From Undaria pinnatifida (taxonomy: Eukaryota > Sar > Phaeophyceae > Laminariales > Alariaceae): a stretch of DNA of 64,000 nt. A program made the position numbers and the translations under genes. Of the stretch, positions 42,301 through 52,200 are shown in pieces. Positions within the stretch are counted from its first letter, which is position 1; every line of letters begins with the position of its first letter. Under the pieces are notes generated by a model that worked only from the letters and a program-made list of their open reading frames with translations, made no database searches and was not told the DNA's origin. The stretch spans positions 9,924,732 to 9,988,731 of the forward strand of contig JABAKD010000004.1 in NCBI GenBank assembly GCA_012845835.1. The letters are read 5' to 3'.

Positions 42301-45300
42301 GACGTTGTTACTTACGTTCACACGTGGCCTTGTCCGGAACGAAGAGGGCTGGTCGTGAGTTTTCTCTATCTCGAGGTCGAACGTCGATCGTGGTTGTTGG
42401 ACAACGTCGTCCGAGAAATGCGCTGCTCGACCAAAAACAAAATATAACTATTCATATGTTTCGATCCTTTTCCCCAGCAGCGACGGTAGGAAAATCTCTT
42501 CAGCAAAATCCTCCAAAAATCTCTGTAAACTGTGTTCGTTAACATCGCCTTGCCATTAGCAACGATCTCACAGCTGACGCATATTTTTGTTTTTAGTAAT
42601 AACTAATTTGATTTATGTTTTTTTGGAGGTTAAGAAGTGGCACCGCCCAATGGTGTATCCGCGGCATACTGATGGACCACCCGTGACTAACTGACACGCT
42701 CAGCTGCAGACCGCTACTGATGTTCGTTTCAATGCGTACGTACCACCGGCGGGGCATGTTGAGGCCTCAGGGGGCGGGGGTGTAAGAGACGGTGTTTTGT
42801 GTTACCTACTGAGCTATCGGGGTAAAACATCGGTCGATACCCGGCCAGGTGCTTCTTACCGAGTTGTTGTGGTGAAATAGCGGTGGATCACCAAGCTCAG
42901 GGCAGTTTGTATGGCAGTGTTTTAAATTCCCTGTAATATGTTCCATTCTTGTGCGACTTGGAATTCCTCGCTTTGGCTCGTGGGAGTTTTTGCCTGGCCA
43001 CCCTGTTTCTTTGTAGGGACGAGACGGTACCAACCCTGGTCCTCTTGCTTGTTGTCGATCCAAACGATATGTTTGTCTGCGCAGAGGTTACAACCCTGAC
43101 ACGAACAAGAGCGGTGACATTATCTACGCCAACACGCCCATTATCAGCAAGGAGAGTGGCGTGGGTGTTCAATATTTCTGGGAGGCGTTTCCTGCAGGAT
43201 CCGGGCCGGGAGACAGGTGGGAAAACGGCGAACCTTACGCGACGCCCCTTACTGTTAGTGGAAAGCGATCCTTGGCGCTGAAAGTATGAAAATGTAACCG
43301 CTTTAGAAGTGGAGCACGTTTTTGTGGGCGTAATACTTGGAATTGGTGTTGTGTTTAAAGCCTCTAAACAGGTTAATGCTAGTGTACAGCTGACACCGCG
43401 TCTGTAAAGAGGGACTCCTCTCGAGATGACTGAAGCCTGTGTTTTCCGACGACCAGGATTCATCGGTAGGATTACCTAGGATTGTCTGCATTCTCGACCA
43501 TCGCACGCCATTTGACGGCAGTTACAAATATCCTGCTGCACGGGTTTCTATCGATAACTATACTGTCTTTTCCGACGACCGAGTGATGTCAACCCCTCAG
43601 GGAGTATACTCACAGTGAAGATGTCCAATATGGGCGGAATCCGTTAAACCAGTTTGCGATGCGGCAAAAGCGAAGCAGTTCGTCATCGTCAGTGCACTTA
43701 CATCCTTTTTCTATTGGAAAACCCCCCCGACTCATTCGAAGTTCTTGCTCACAAAGACGTGGGTACAGTTCTAATGGGGTTGAAGCGCAAACGATTCAAG
43801 AGGACATACCTCCCTCCGCCCTGAGCGGACGAGATGATTGCATGGCAGGGTAGATGCAAGCGCGATATTTTTTCATCTGAAAGCTATAGGTGTCGCATAC
43901 GTAAGAGCAAGGTAGGGCACACGCCACGGAACTTTCATTCTAAGGGCAAACGAATCAACCGTACGCTAGTGCGTCATGCGGGCTCACAACATACTAAACG
44001 GGGGAAAATAATATCACCAACGCGGGCTAAGATAGGGGGGCACATGTTGACCCGTGCATTTCTGACTGACACACCCCTTCGACTGAGGAACAACTTCCAA
44101 ATATGTTTGGAACGCTCTTACCAGGTAGATTTTTTTTTGCCATAGCGTCCGTGTATGTCTTGCCCATTTGGTTGTTTCTCGGGTTGTGCGTTCGATGTTT
44201 CTGAAACTTGTCTTTGTGGGTAAGGAAGGAAGGAAGGAAGGCTGTCGCTGTCGCTGTCATATTCGTTTTTCTGGGCGAGGAAGGAGCTCATCAAATTAAA
44301 ATTACTCAGCATAGGTCTGTGTTCAGGACCATGTGTACATGTACGCCTGTATGGACGTCGAGCCGGTTGATGTTGGACATTAAGAAAGTCGTATGTTTGT
44401 GCGTGCGCATGCGTGCGTGAACCGCGAAACTGTTCGATGGAATGGAGGCTGAAGCTTATCGGATTTCGCTGTTGTACACTGTGAAATGCGTTTTTTTGTG
44501 CGTGCACGGACGTAATCAGAACGACGTACATGTTCGCCTACATGGACGCTGACCCTCGCCGGATGTCCCTGGAGAGCATGATGGACGACTACTGGGAACT
44601 CCTGCCCACGTAAGCTTTAGCCCCTTCGGTCGCGTGTATTGCCGGTTCTCCTTTCCACTTAACTTTGCCCGCCCGGTCGCTTTGGTCACCTTTTGCACAG
44701 TTAGGACGCGTGGAGAGGTTGGATGTTTTAGTTTTTTTCGGAACCCCGGTACAGCGACCGAAACGAGCACGAGTGCAGTTTCACCAGCCGTTCAGCTTGA
44801 GCTCGCAGTAGCACGGGCACTATGTTTTTGCGCGCGTGGCGTACAAATTCTTGCTGGTTTGGACACTAGACGAGACCCAGCGGACCGGATTGTCTCGCGT
44901 GGTTGTTGCCGTACGCGCTCTTACGAGCGGGTGCGAGTTTCTATATTTCCCGCTCCAAAACATAGGGACCTTTTTCACGGTCGCTAACGCCGGATAATAC
45001 AGCCGCCGTCGCACCGATCACCATCGCATAGCTTTTGACGACAGCTGGAAATATCCTATTGCGGGAGTTCCTGGCGACACAAGCTACTGTAGCATATGTT
45101 CGTCGCGTTCTCCCTCTAGACTAATGTCCCTAAGTGGTCGTACGTACCAACCGCCCGTGAAATCCTCGCGAGGTGTTGCACTACACAACACATCGATCTG
45201 CTGATGGATGCATTCCCCGCTGCAACATGATTTGGCAGGTACCAAGGAGTAGACATCGACGATCTGGAATTCCAGAGGGTTCTTTTCGGGTTCTTCCCTA

Positions 45301-48300
45301 CCTACAAGAACAGCCCGCTGCCGGCTGCGTGGGACCGCGTCTGCCAGATAGGCGACGCCAGGTGTGTGCCTTTTTGCTGTGTGCGTTTGATTTCTGTGAC
45401 GCCCGAACTGGTTTGTTGGCGGTCGCAACCTTTCCCCGATGCGATTGTTAACACTATGTGCTTAATATATTTACTGGTTTTTGTCACACTCGGCTGTTTG
45501 GCCGGGATTCGCCTACACGCGTATGTGACGGGTTACCGCGTGGGCCCGCATGCCCAAACGCCAGTAGTTTTTCTTTTGTGATTTCTGTGACGCCCGAAAC
45601 TGGTTTGTCGGCGGGCGCAACCTTTCCGCGATGCGATTGTTAACACTATATGCTTCGCATATTTTGGTTACACCTGGCTGTTTGGCCGGGATAAGCCTAC
45701 ACAGGGTTACCGCGTGGGCCCGCATGCCCAAACGCCAGTAGGTTTTCATTCGCGTCGTGGTGTGATGCTTTGGATAACGTGCATGGATGATATTGTTTGG
45801 AGGTGTTAGTAGTCCGCGCCCTCTGGTGGCAAGTTGAGTGATGTGGCCTGCCAGTCGCGGGAGACTCCCTGTAACCTCGCATCCATTTTACCACTCCATC
45901 CACCCGCGCGGTTTACTCTCGTTTACTCGATGCGCGGTCCATCCCACGTTCACCCTTTTCACCGCACTCATGACCCTCCCTGTGCCGTCCCAACCCAAAA
46001 ATTGTCAACTTGTCTCGCTTCCAGCGGTATGCAGAGCCCGCTGTCCTTCGGAGGATTTGCCTGCCTCACGCGGCACGTGAAGCGAATATCGGAGGCATTA
46101 TCCGAGGTGGGAACAACGCAAATCACGCCCCTCCTCTCAACTTACAGCAGCGGCGCGACTCCTCTCGGTTTCCTACTTTCGTGCGGGTAGCCTCGACTTG
46201 ACGAGAACTTTGGTTTCTGTTTCCAAGGGCCGAGAGTTCCACGTTAACCGTCGGCGTAATGACTTCGGAGAGGAAAAAATGTATATATATATATGACGAT
46301 CACAACATCGACCACACAAAGCAGTCCGGGCTGCTGGGTTAGGGGATGCGTCTGAAGTGCAATGCAAGGAGCTGTACGTCACGCCGCAGCATGACGATCT
46401 TTATGCTGTGCCATGTTCTTCCTAAGCGCTTAAAAAAAAACGCACTCTTTTTTTATTGGTCACTTCACATCGCCCCCCAAAGCGTTGGGCTAATTCCCGT
46501 GGTAGTGCATTAGCCCTTTACCCCTCCCATGTGAGCCCTCGTACCCCCGACATGCGCATGTTGGCCAAGGTATCGTGTGACTCCCGTTCTCCCCACCATA
46601 CTTGTGTGTGCAGTGTATATGAGAGTTGTCTACAAGTTGGCCTGGCTTCGACAGTATGTTTGGACTGAATTTTTTTTTTTGACGTTATCCCTAACTCTAA
46701 TCCATTCCTCGGCAGAATGTTCTCGAAAAAATAAGATGTATTGAGGAGTTTGTGTGGGCTATTACCCACGTTTCCAACCCTAGCCCTAAGACAGACCGCC
46801 TAGGGTTTTCTCAGAATGAAGATGCAGTTGTGGACTATCGAATGTGTTGTCAACGCTGGGCCAAATCGTAAACACTATGGTTTCTTCTTGCGCTATCGTA
46901 TGGAACACCCCTTGGCAACCGTGTTGTCAACGCCGGGCAAGTTGTGAACCCTACTGCTACCGGTTGTACTCCCTCGTACCGTGTACCCTTTTGCAGGCTC
47001 TGGACGGTGACTTACTCGACAAGGAGTCTCTAGGCATGGTCAACGCGTACCAGCCATCGCTGACGTCGACGTGGATGTTCCAAAAGTCTATGAGCGTGGG
47101 GGTGGGGGAGAAGGTTGACCCGAATCTTATCGTTGATCTGCTGGCGAACAACTTTAAATCGATGGACAAGGTAGACTTGCGCTACGATAGGGGTACCACA
47201 TTTTTTCCAAAGTTATTAATGACTAAGCAGGATCCTCAAATGAAGAGCTACCCAGTATGAATGAATACCATGTGCTTTATGGTAACTTTCGTTGTACACA
47301 TCGACCATGGGATTGATCAGTGGATTGCGCATTCGTTTTTTCTCGTGGTTAGTGTGTGGGTGAGGTAGATAACTCTTCAACTGAGAAGCCTCAGAATAAT
47401 TTGATGCGTAGCATCCGTTGTATCTGCAGTGACAACATGGACGAGCCAGTATGTTTGAACTTGTGGTGGGAGGGTGTTGAGTATTTGAAGGCCTAATTCG
47501 GTATGCCTCTGACCGAAGTTGCTAATAGACCGGTCAAAACCCAACAGGTGAAGGCCACATGTGCAGCCCTCGGGCCGTATCTCCATATCTCCTGTGAAAA
47601 AACGCCTGCATGCATAGTTGGAATCCTCCCGCCCCCCCCCCGCCCTCGTCCCCTGATCCTTTCATCACTCGCATTCGTAGTCTATAATTAGGCCACGCTC
47701 TAGATTTATTTTGTACTGTCGCACAGCAGGACAAGGGTCCGCTGCCGTTACCGGGTATAAACATTGGTCAGAGATACGGTCGCTATGATTCATCGGCGTT
47801 TTTTTTTTGTGTAGGGCACACCGTGCGTCACAGAAGAATATGATCATGGTGTTGCATTCAAGCAAGTCACTGCACGACGTCAATCACTGTCCTATTTATC
47901 TCCCCCCCGACTTCATCTCTCGCTCTCTATGCATCGCCTCGCGCCGAAGCTTGGAAACCCAGTGCTGAAGCCTTTCTTGCAGGACGTCGTGCAGTTCGGC
48001 CCGTTGCTTCGAGTGCTGGCCGGTGTCACCGTGGACGCGCCTCTATCGATACCTCCTCTCGTACTCCACGTTGGAATCCTGCCGCTAGTGGACTGGATAG
48101 GTGTGTGCTATGCGGTTCCAGTTGAAGCTTTAGCCTGAATAATGTGTCTGTGTGCTGGGGGACGCCGGGGGCGGGCGTTATTCTATAAGGATAGACAGGC
48201 CCGGAAGGGGGCACGTGTTTTTACCGAGCAACCTCGTCCTGTTGACCACTGAGTGTGCCAGCTCCCTGGGATGCAATTATTAGTAGATAGATTCCTTCCA

Positions 48301-48972
48301 CGAAAACGCTGCCGAATTATCGATGCCCCTCATGCTTACCGAATCCTGATTTTAAGAGACCTATCATCAAAGGCGATCACGAAAGGAAAGCATGGCATGG
48401 AAACGTTGTGGCTAACAGGGCCAGCGGAAAGGCCATTCTCGATGCAGCTGTGCAGGAGATCACCGAGCATATCGCTGTCGCGTAGTCCTGCAACACGGCA
48501 TGCGGCAGCATTATGAAATTGGGACTAAATGCGTTTTGGCTCGATTCTTGCTCGAAATAATAGGACTGCAATCTTTACGCCAATATTTGGGTAGAACGCA
48601 TCCTGCCATTATGCTTTGACCCCGGCCCAATATAATATTTTATCGGCCCTTTTGCAAATACACTCCCACTTTAGGGACAGAGGCACTTGGAATTAAACAG
48701 GTATTTTTAGGAGTTGGAAAAGGGTTGCGTGGTATCGCGTATATCGTTCGGCAACTTTTGGGACTCACCACCGCCCCCTCCGCCGGAACCTATCATTCGC
48801 AGGACATTTCTTTGGCATGGGGTTTTACTCCACAATGTACCGCGTCGTCGGCCCGCAGCTGAGAAAAAAACTCCCGTCTATGTCCAAAGAAAAACGATAC
48901 CGCACCTCGAGGCTGTTGGACGCGTGGGAGTACGGAAGTGGTTCGGACTACCGTTATCAGGGGCCCAAGTAG
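30104..48972 (+). CDS. Plastid FAD-dependent lycopene-cyclase-like oxidoreductase (first exon not located)
   Basis: Flavoprotein of the plant/algal family annotated as lycopene beta/epsilon cyclase-like (Arabidopsis At2g32640 type); its substrate is not established. Thirteen exons join in frame over about 628 residues: 30104-30351, 30829-31016, 36546-36660, 38349-38467, 40506-40686, 41670-41782, 43085-43216, 44520-44609, 45239-45361, 46025-46106, 46997-47170, 47950-48100, 48803-48972. Order of motifs: (A)SAF plastid presequence border; FAD-binding FDVLVCGGTLGIFVATAL; VVERGPLRGREQEWNIS; RFNPLRAGF; LVLDCMGNASPMVRQIR; YFWEAFPAGSGPGDRTT; YQGVDIDDLEFQRVLFG; GDASGMQSPLSFGGF; PVLKPFLQDVVQFGPL; C-terminal LLDAWEYGSGSDY. 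All introns are GT-AG except the one after exon 4, which is GC-AG. The signal peptide with the start codon must be on an exon upstream of 30104. Family membership is very secure; the plastid location is an inference from the motif and from the family. Confidence 0.94.
30352..30828 (+). other. Oxidoreductase intron after exon 2
   Basis: 477-bp intron with a degenerate mini-MITE (about 30549-30635) and a C/T-rich tract upstream of the acceptor. Confidence 0.8.
30829..31016 (+). CDS. Oxidoreductase exon 3: FAD-binding start
   Basis: GLIRADAGWTALRNM, then FVTESETPFG and FDVLVCGGTLGIFVATALQM. The GGTLG segment is the Rossmann dinucleotide-binding turn. Acceptor AAACAG; donor ATGAG/GTAAGC splits the Arg codon 2+1. 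Confidence 0.94.
32041..33474. mobile_element. Tc1/mariner-like element, copy B, interrupted
   Basis: Preceded by TA; left end CAGGCTGGTTCACG, right end (reverse complement) CAGGCTGATTCAAG. The interior matches copy A (16242-16990) on both sides of an insertion at 32609-33300, e.g. CCGCTCGCAATATCTA, GGCCTCGGGCTGTCTCTA and GGCGTGGACATTCGCCG. Confidence 0.85.
32609..33300. mobile_element. Nested 690-bp element with TTAACCC ends
   Basis: Sits inside mariner copy B at a place where copy A has no insert. Left end TTAACCCCTCTGGGACT; right end (reverse complement) CTAACCCTTCTGTGACT. Ends resemble those of the mini-MITE family, of which it may be a longer member. No coding region is recognised. Confidence 0.75.
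33623..34407. mobile_element. 785-bp MITE, copy B
   Basis: AGGCCATTTCTTACACAGTC left end and TACGAAATAGCCT right end, with internal AGTCGAAAA blocks, in the same order as 26973-27756 and with almost the same length. Confidence 0.85.
35925..36010. mobile_element. Mini-MITE, copy 5 (degenerate)
   Basis: Contains CTAATTCCAAGTATGTTGTC and GGGTGCAGTTGTGAA; the ends are weak. Confidence 0.55.
36007..36270. repeat. 131-bp tandem pair
   Basis: CACCCCGGAC, GATCACC, TGTGATCTAGATCGTTC, ATCTAACTCATGTTGCT and GGTGGGAGCCGAA occur in the same order starting near 36020 and 36151. Confidence 0.85.
36546..36660 (+). CDS. Oxidoreductase exon 4, followed by GC donor
   Basis: RGFKVGVVERGPLRGREQEW then NISEAELEEMVEANVLSKE. 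Acceptor TTGCAG. The exon ends in phase 0 at GAG, and the intron starts GCGAGT. No GT donor nearby keeps both frame and family alignment; joining to exon 5 gives VLSKEDAEDCVSIRFNP with the family's exact spacing. Confidence 0.92.
36833..37130 (-). mobile_element. SINE1, copy 3 (best tRNA-like head)
   Basis: Read on the minus strand the head at 37103-37036 looks like a tRNA: 5' GCCCCT pairs with AGGGGC at the end, an A-box-like ATAGCAAGCCGTG, and a B-box-like GGTTCGAATCT. The body follows (GTTGGCGAAATTCGATGC, AATGCTGAACCCTATGCGCG). I judge it a SINE and not a functional tRNA because the anticodon region is not a clean stem-loop and the body is repeated elsewhere. Confidence 0.8.
37505..37587. 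mobile_element. Mini-MITE, copy 6
   Basis: TTTAGAGCCTCGAAACCCC start, ACTAGTTCCTAGTTATTTGA, and AACGGGTTTCCAGGTGTGAA near the end. Confidence 0.7.
38349..38467 (+). CDS. Oxidoreductase exon 5
   Basis: DAEDCVSIRFNPLRAGF, a short variable loop, then CPDVLNTGVK. Acceptor GCACAG, donor GTGAA/GTGAGA (phase 2). A decayed copy of its 3' end lies 650-700 bp downstream. Confidence 0.93.
38690..38870 (+). repeat. Dispersed repeat G, copy 2
   Basis: ACAACGCCGGGACGGAGCAC, CAAGCACGAAGCGCCGTGA, CGGCGAGTCGCATGAA and GTGAGCTACATGCTACTA align with the reverse complement of 40310-40490. Confidence 0.8.
39110..39240 (+). repeat. Decayed copy of oxidoreductase exon 5 junction
   Basis: GCCGACACCTTTTGTCTGGG resembles the exon 5 end GCCGTTGACACGTTCTGCCC. 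What follows (CGTGCTACAGACGGAGG, CGGACTGGGGAGGCTCCTCA) resembles the intron sequence after the real exon (AGTGCTACGGTAGAGG, CGGACTGGCGGGGCTATTCA). The duplicated piece therefore spans the exon end, donor and roughly 120 bp of intron. Confidence 0.65.
40310..40490 (-). repeat. Dispersed repeat G, copy 3 (inverted)
   Basis: Reverse complement reads TGACGGGACGGAGCAC, CAAGCGCGAAGCGCCGCGA, CGGCGAGCGGCATGAA; inverted relative to copy 2, 1.5 kb away in the same intron. Confidence 0.8.
40506..40686 (+). CDS. Oxidoreductase exon 6
   Basis: Completes Lys and continues PSLLVDRARKRFESKGGVVM, EFTSIDGVSVRPDGVAL and a variable Ser/Gly-rich loop. VKPSLLVDRARKRF aligns column for column with the family's VSPAKLIEIVKKRF, which fixes the acceptor at TTAAG/GCC. 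Donor GAG/GTGAGA. Confidence 0.92.
40687..43084 (+). other. Oxidoreductase introns flanking exon 7
   Basis: Two introns (983 and 1302 bp). The first begins GTGAGACATGC and carries a GCATGCTGCGGTAGAAGTGC motif of the dispersed kind. CTCACAGCTGACG occurs at 42567. No other feature is recognised. Confidence 0.6.
41670..41782 (+). CDS. Oxidoreductase exon 7
   Basis: VTSRLVLDCMGNASPMVRQI, then RWGKKPEGVCLVVGSCAR. This is the most conserved central block of the family. Acceptor TTGTAAG, donor GCGAG/GTGTAG, phase 2. Confidence 0.94.
43085..43216 (+). CDS. Oxidoreductase exon 8
   Basis: GYNPDTNKSGDIIYANTPI, then GVQYFWEAFPAGSGPGDR. Acceptor TGCGCAG, donor GACAG/GTGGGA, phase 2. Confidence 0.94.
43217..44519 (+). 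other. Oxidoreductase intron after exon 8
   Basis: 1.3-kb intron with (AAGG)5 at 44222-44241 followed by a short (CTGTCG)3 run. Nothing else is recognised. Confidence 0.7.
44520..44609 (+). CDS. Oxidoreductase exon 9
   Basis: TTYMFAYMDADPRRMSLESM, then MDDYWELLP. Acceptor TAATCAG, donor CCCAC/GTAAGC, phase 2. Confidence 0.93.
44610..45238 (+). other. Oxidoreductase intron after exon 9
   Basis: 629-bp intron, no recognised element. Confidence 0.7.
45239..45361 (+). CDS. Oxidoreductase exon 10
   Basis: YQGVDIDDLEFQRVLFGFFP, then TYKNSPLPAAWDRVCQIGDA. Acceptor TGGCAG, donor GCCAG/GTGTGT, phase 2. Confidence 0.94.
45362..46024 (+). repeat. Oxidoreductase intron after exon 10 with 191-bp tandem duplication
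   Basis: GATTTCTGTGACGCCCGAA, TTGTTAACACTAT, CTGTTTGGCCGGGAT and GCGTGGGCCCGCATGCCCA occur in order starting at 45389 and again at 45580, so more than half the intron is a tandem pair ending near 45742. Confidence 0.9.
46025..46106 (+). CDS. Oxidoreductase exon 11
   Basis: SGMQSPLSFGGFACLTRHVK, then RISEALSE. It joins exon 10 as GDASGMQSPLSFGG, a family signature. Acceptor TTCCAG, donor GAG/GTGGGA. Confidence 0.94.
46107..46996 (+). other. Oxidoreductase intron after exon 11
   Basis: Holds a short (TA)n run (about 46281-46294) and a 77-bp tandem pair around TGTTGTCAACGC (46845 and 46920). Confidence 0.7.
46997..47170 (+). CDS. Oxidoreductase exon 12
   Basis: ALDGDLLDKESLGMVNAYQP, SLTSTWMFQKSMSVG, then VDPNLIVDLLANNFKSMDK. 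Acceptor TTTGCAG, donor AAG/GTAGAC, phase 0. Confidence 0.93.
47171..47949 (+). other. Oxidoreductase intron after exon 12
   Basis: Begins GTAGACTTGCGCTACGATAG, a member of the dispersed GTGCTACGATAGAAGCAGC motif set. No other feature. Confidence 0.6.
47950..48100 (+). CDS. Oxidoreductase exon 13
   Basis: LGNPVLKPFLQDVVQFGPLL, then a hydrophobic stretch and HVGILPLVDWIG. Acceptor CCGAAG, donor ATAG/GTGTGT, phase 1. Confidence 0.93.
48101..48802 (+). other. Last oxidoreductase intron
   Basis: 702 bp, no recognised element. Confidence 0.7.
48803..48972 (+). CDS. Oxidoreductase exon 14, last exon
   Basis: GHFFGMGFYSTMYRVVGPQL, KEKRYRTSRLLDAWEYGSGS, then DYRYQGPK and a TAG stop. It corresponds to the family C-terminus (GHF..LG.Y...ERY..KR.LEAW.YGAG.DY). 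Acceptor TTCGCAG; the G left by exon 13 completes the Gly codon. Confidence 0.92.
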
Positions 48973-49084
48973 TAGAAACACGTACGGAAGAACGCCCGTA
49001 TTAAAAGTGTGTTTTATCGCTCCATTTTCCAAATGCGAGCTTTGAAGAATGCGAAAGCTCTGTATTTCGAGCATTCTTGAAGCA

Positions 49085-49200
49085 TTCTGGTGACTTTAAG
49101 TCGAAAAAGAAGCGGCACCGCACCGCGAGGCGTTAGACCAGTGGGAAAAAACGAGTGGTTCGGACTATAGCAATCAGGGGCTGGAGTCGTAGCACAACTA
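49085..49200 (+). repeat. Decayed copy of the last oxidoreductase exon
   Basis: CGCACCGCGAGGCGTTAGAC, GTGGTTCGGACTATAGCAAT and CAGGGGCTGGAGTCGTAG match the exon 14 end (CGCACCTCGAGGCTGTTGGA, GTGGTTCGGACTACCGTTAT, CAGGGGCCCAAGTAGTAG) with a period of about 218 bp. It lies after the stop codon and has frame breaks. Confidence 0.85.
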
Positions 49201-52200
49201 CGGAAGGATATATTTTTTCCTCGGGCCGATTTCGTAGAATATCTGCAGAAGAATTTGAAGTACTTTTCCTCAGTGTTATTTTAGCTGTGAGCGTTCAGGA
49301 ATGCGTTTTTCTGGAATCAGTCTGGTGGTTTGCCCCCTTCAGGACGGCATCCACGATTTGTGTTTCTTTCCTCGGTCTACGTACGGTAGTTTAGAATGCG
49401 ACGTAGCAGTCTGGAATGCGAGATTTTTAGAAACATTTTGGTGTTTTTTATCCCTTCAGACCTGCTCTCGCGTTTTCGGGAGTAACCACTCGGAATTTGT
49501 GTTTTATCGTTTCGGCATGTAAAAGTCCATATACGTGCAAGCTTTTGCACAGACTTGGCGCTGTTTTGAGCGAAGAAGTCTGGAGGATGCGGGTGCACGA
49601 TTTCCGGATAAATTGTGAAATGAGCTACTGTCTGTATCGGACAATGCATTGTCCTACTTTACTTGTAGCTAACGGATAATGGGGGTTGCGCTAGTCGGTA
49701 GCGGAGAGATATTTGCTCGACTTCGTCTCACCCGAACGTGGTGATCCTTAACAATTTGGCACGCTGTCGCGGCATATGCTACTCTTTCTCGAGTAGGAGA
49801 TTCTGCCACACTTTTAACCAAGCCCCCTTATCCTGCCCAAAATATGATGAGATGAACGTGCGGACGTGTGCTACGATGGGAGCAGCACGTTTTGGCAGGA
49901 ATTATTCGCTATCGCTGGAATACCGCTGGTGTGGTTTCGATTTTCTGTGTTATTTACTGAGGTCATGCGGGATTGCCCATCGGGTTGAACTTCGTTCTTC
50001 TCATAGCGTGTTTTCAGGTGGGGTACAGTAGAGAGCTCCTTTGGCGAGGAGCTTGATTCTTGGGTGCAGTCCCGGTCGTAGCATGCGTCTCCCAATCGAT
50101 GCCAAATTTGGATGGCAAACTAGACACCCTTTTTACACTGTACAGTACTGTCTGAAACCAACAATAATCACACGTGGGAAAGTTGTTCAGTGACCTATCT
50201 GGTGGTTTTATGTTCTAAATCCCGTTAGGGTTTTGTTTCTGTTTTGGATATTGCTCAGACGGCTATCTTTTCTTGTCCCCAGTGGATTGACCGCATTTTT
50301 CTTACCTCCATTTATTTTACCGTTTTGTACTCAGTTCAATCTCTGAAAACACGAGATGATGTCAACTCGAAACTAGCGTTTTCCATTATACAACACGGAC
50401 ACACTGGTCTTCATTTAGAAGCCTCGCGAATAGACTGGTTTGAGTTGAACTCAAGGCTGATTATTTCAAGTCAAAGCTGACCCCTCAGCAGTCAATCATC
50501 TTGCCCGATCGAAGGGTTCTACCAGGTGTCTCTTAATGATGACTTTAGACTTTGGGGAGCTACACATAGGGGACCCCGCGATAAGGGAGAACAGTACCAG
50601 GTAGTCTATACCTCAATCGTTCAACCAATTCTGCACTACAGTAATGCATAATTTTCCGTTTATAGAGGTGGTCGGCCTGATTGACTGTATACATATGTAC
50701 CTTGTGTTTTGGAAAATGATCGAAAATCAATATCTTCATACATCGAACCAATCGACGACCTTTAGGTTTTTCCGACAATGCTAAAACATCCTGCTTGTTG
50801 TCCTCTCGCTTTCTAAACTGCTTTTTAAATACCAACTAACTATTTATGCGCGTTAATACGTTAAACCATGGCACGTTAGCCTATATACTGTCGCTATTTG
50901 CGCAAATCGTTCTGCAACCACGCTGAGTGGTGAAAGCAAAACGTTTCGATTAACAACACGCTCGTCCTAGCCGCCGCTGCCCAGGGTGAAAAACAGGGTG
51001 GGGGTTTATATCGAAGCTGGGGCTACCCCAGGCGATTTTATACAAGTCCATGAACAGGAAAACTGCCAGGATCCCAGTATCATTCAGGATCCAAGAGAAC
51101 GCTGGTCGTGGGAAATTTGGATTGCCCTTCCGGAACTGATATACAAGTAGTCTATGCAAATATAACATGGTATGGAATAGGGTCGCCCACATGGCGGAGG
51201 GGCCATATGCTGGGAATAAGAGATATCAACGGGTGGTCATGCAGTACATGCTATACGGTGTACAAGGTTCCCCTTCTTGATGGGGTTGATTTGACATTCC
51301 GGAGGCATCGCAAGTCGAAAAAGGTGAACACAGCTGCTCCAACGATATATGCCTCGTATGGCATGAATATGAGCTACCTGGTATTGGTATTATTGTCGCT
51401 CCTGTTATAGACTATGGTTCGCATATACTTGGTATCAGGTCCGACGATGTGTGTTTGATTGTTACATTGTACGTGAAAATATTGCAGCGGTGCGATCTTA
51501 ACCACATATATGCATGGTGACTGCTGGCGCGAATGCACGGGCTTGGAGCACGGCTACCGTCGTACCGCTGCTGCTTCTGCTGCTGCTGCTGCGTACGGTA
51601 CCGATTTCGTCGCTGCGACGCTGAGCGGCTATCTTCGATTATTTTGCGTGTATCTATAGTATGACGGCACAACAACCCACTCACCCATATAGCGTACACA
51701 TATAGCCACACCGCCCGTGGCTTTCACAAAGGAGAGGGCTCACAGCGTGGCTACTGTTGTGACGTAAACGCGACATGTACAGAGCCTGTAAGGCCATGTG
51801 TGATGCAGCAGCAGAGCAATAGAAGAGCGAGAAAAACAGAAAAAAAAAATGATTGCGATGGGTCTATGTTGCTGCTGTACCCTTTGTATATATGGTAAAT
51901 ATGAGGTCAGACGATGTGTGTTGTGGCACCAGCGCCCAACAGCAGACAGCAGACGGCCGCAAAGGCAGCAGCAGCCAGTAGCAGCTAGCACAACCAGAAG
52001 CAGCAGCACGGTTAGTGTGTTTTATGTAGCAGAGGTATCCACCGAAAAGTGCGCGTTTTATGGTGGTGTTGTAGGTACGTTCAAGTGGCCATCGTAGAAC
52101 AAGAATCCGTGATCGACCACCCCTGCCATGGTCTATTTTTTCTTAGTTCCACATGCAGATGACGAAGAACCCAAACTAAAGCCGTTGTCTCTACTGGTCG

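Noticed and set aside
51108..51410. Candidate last exon of the oxidoreductase (hydrophobic end)
   Set aside because: The true last exon at 48803-48972 matches the family C-terminus and restores the phase.
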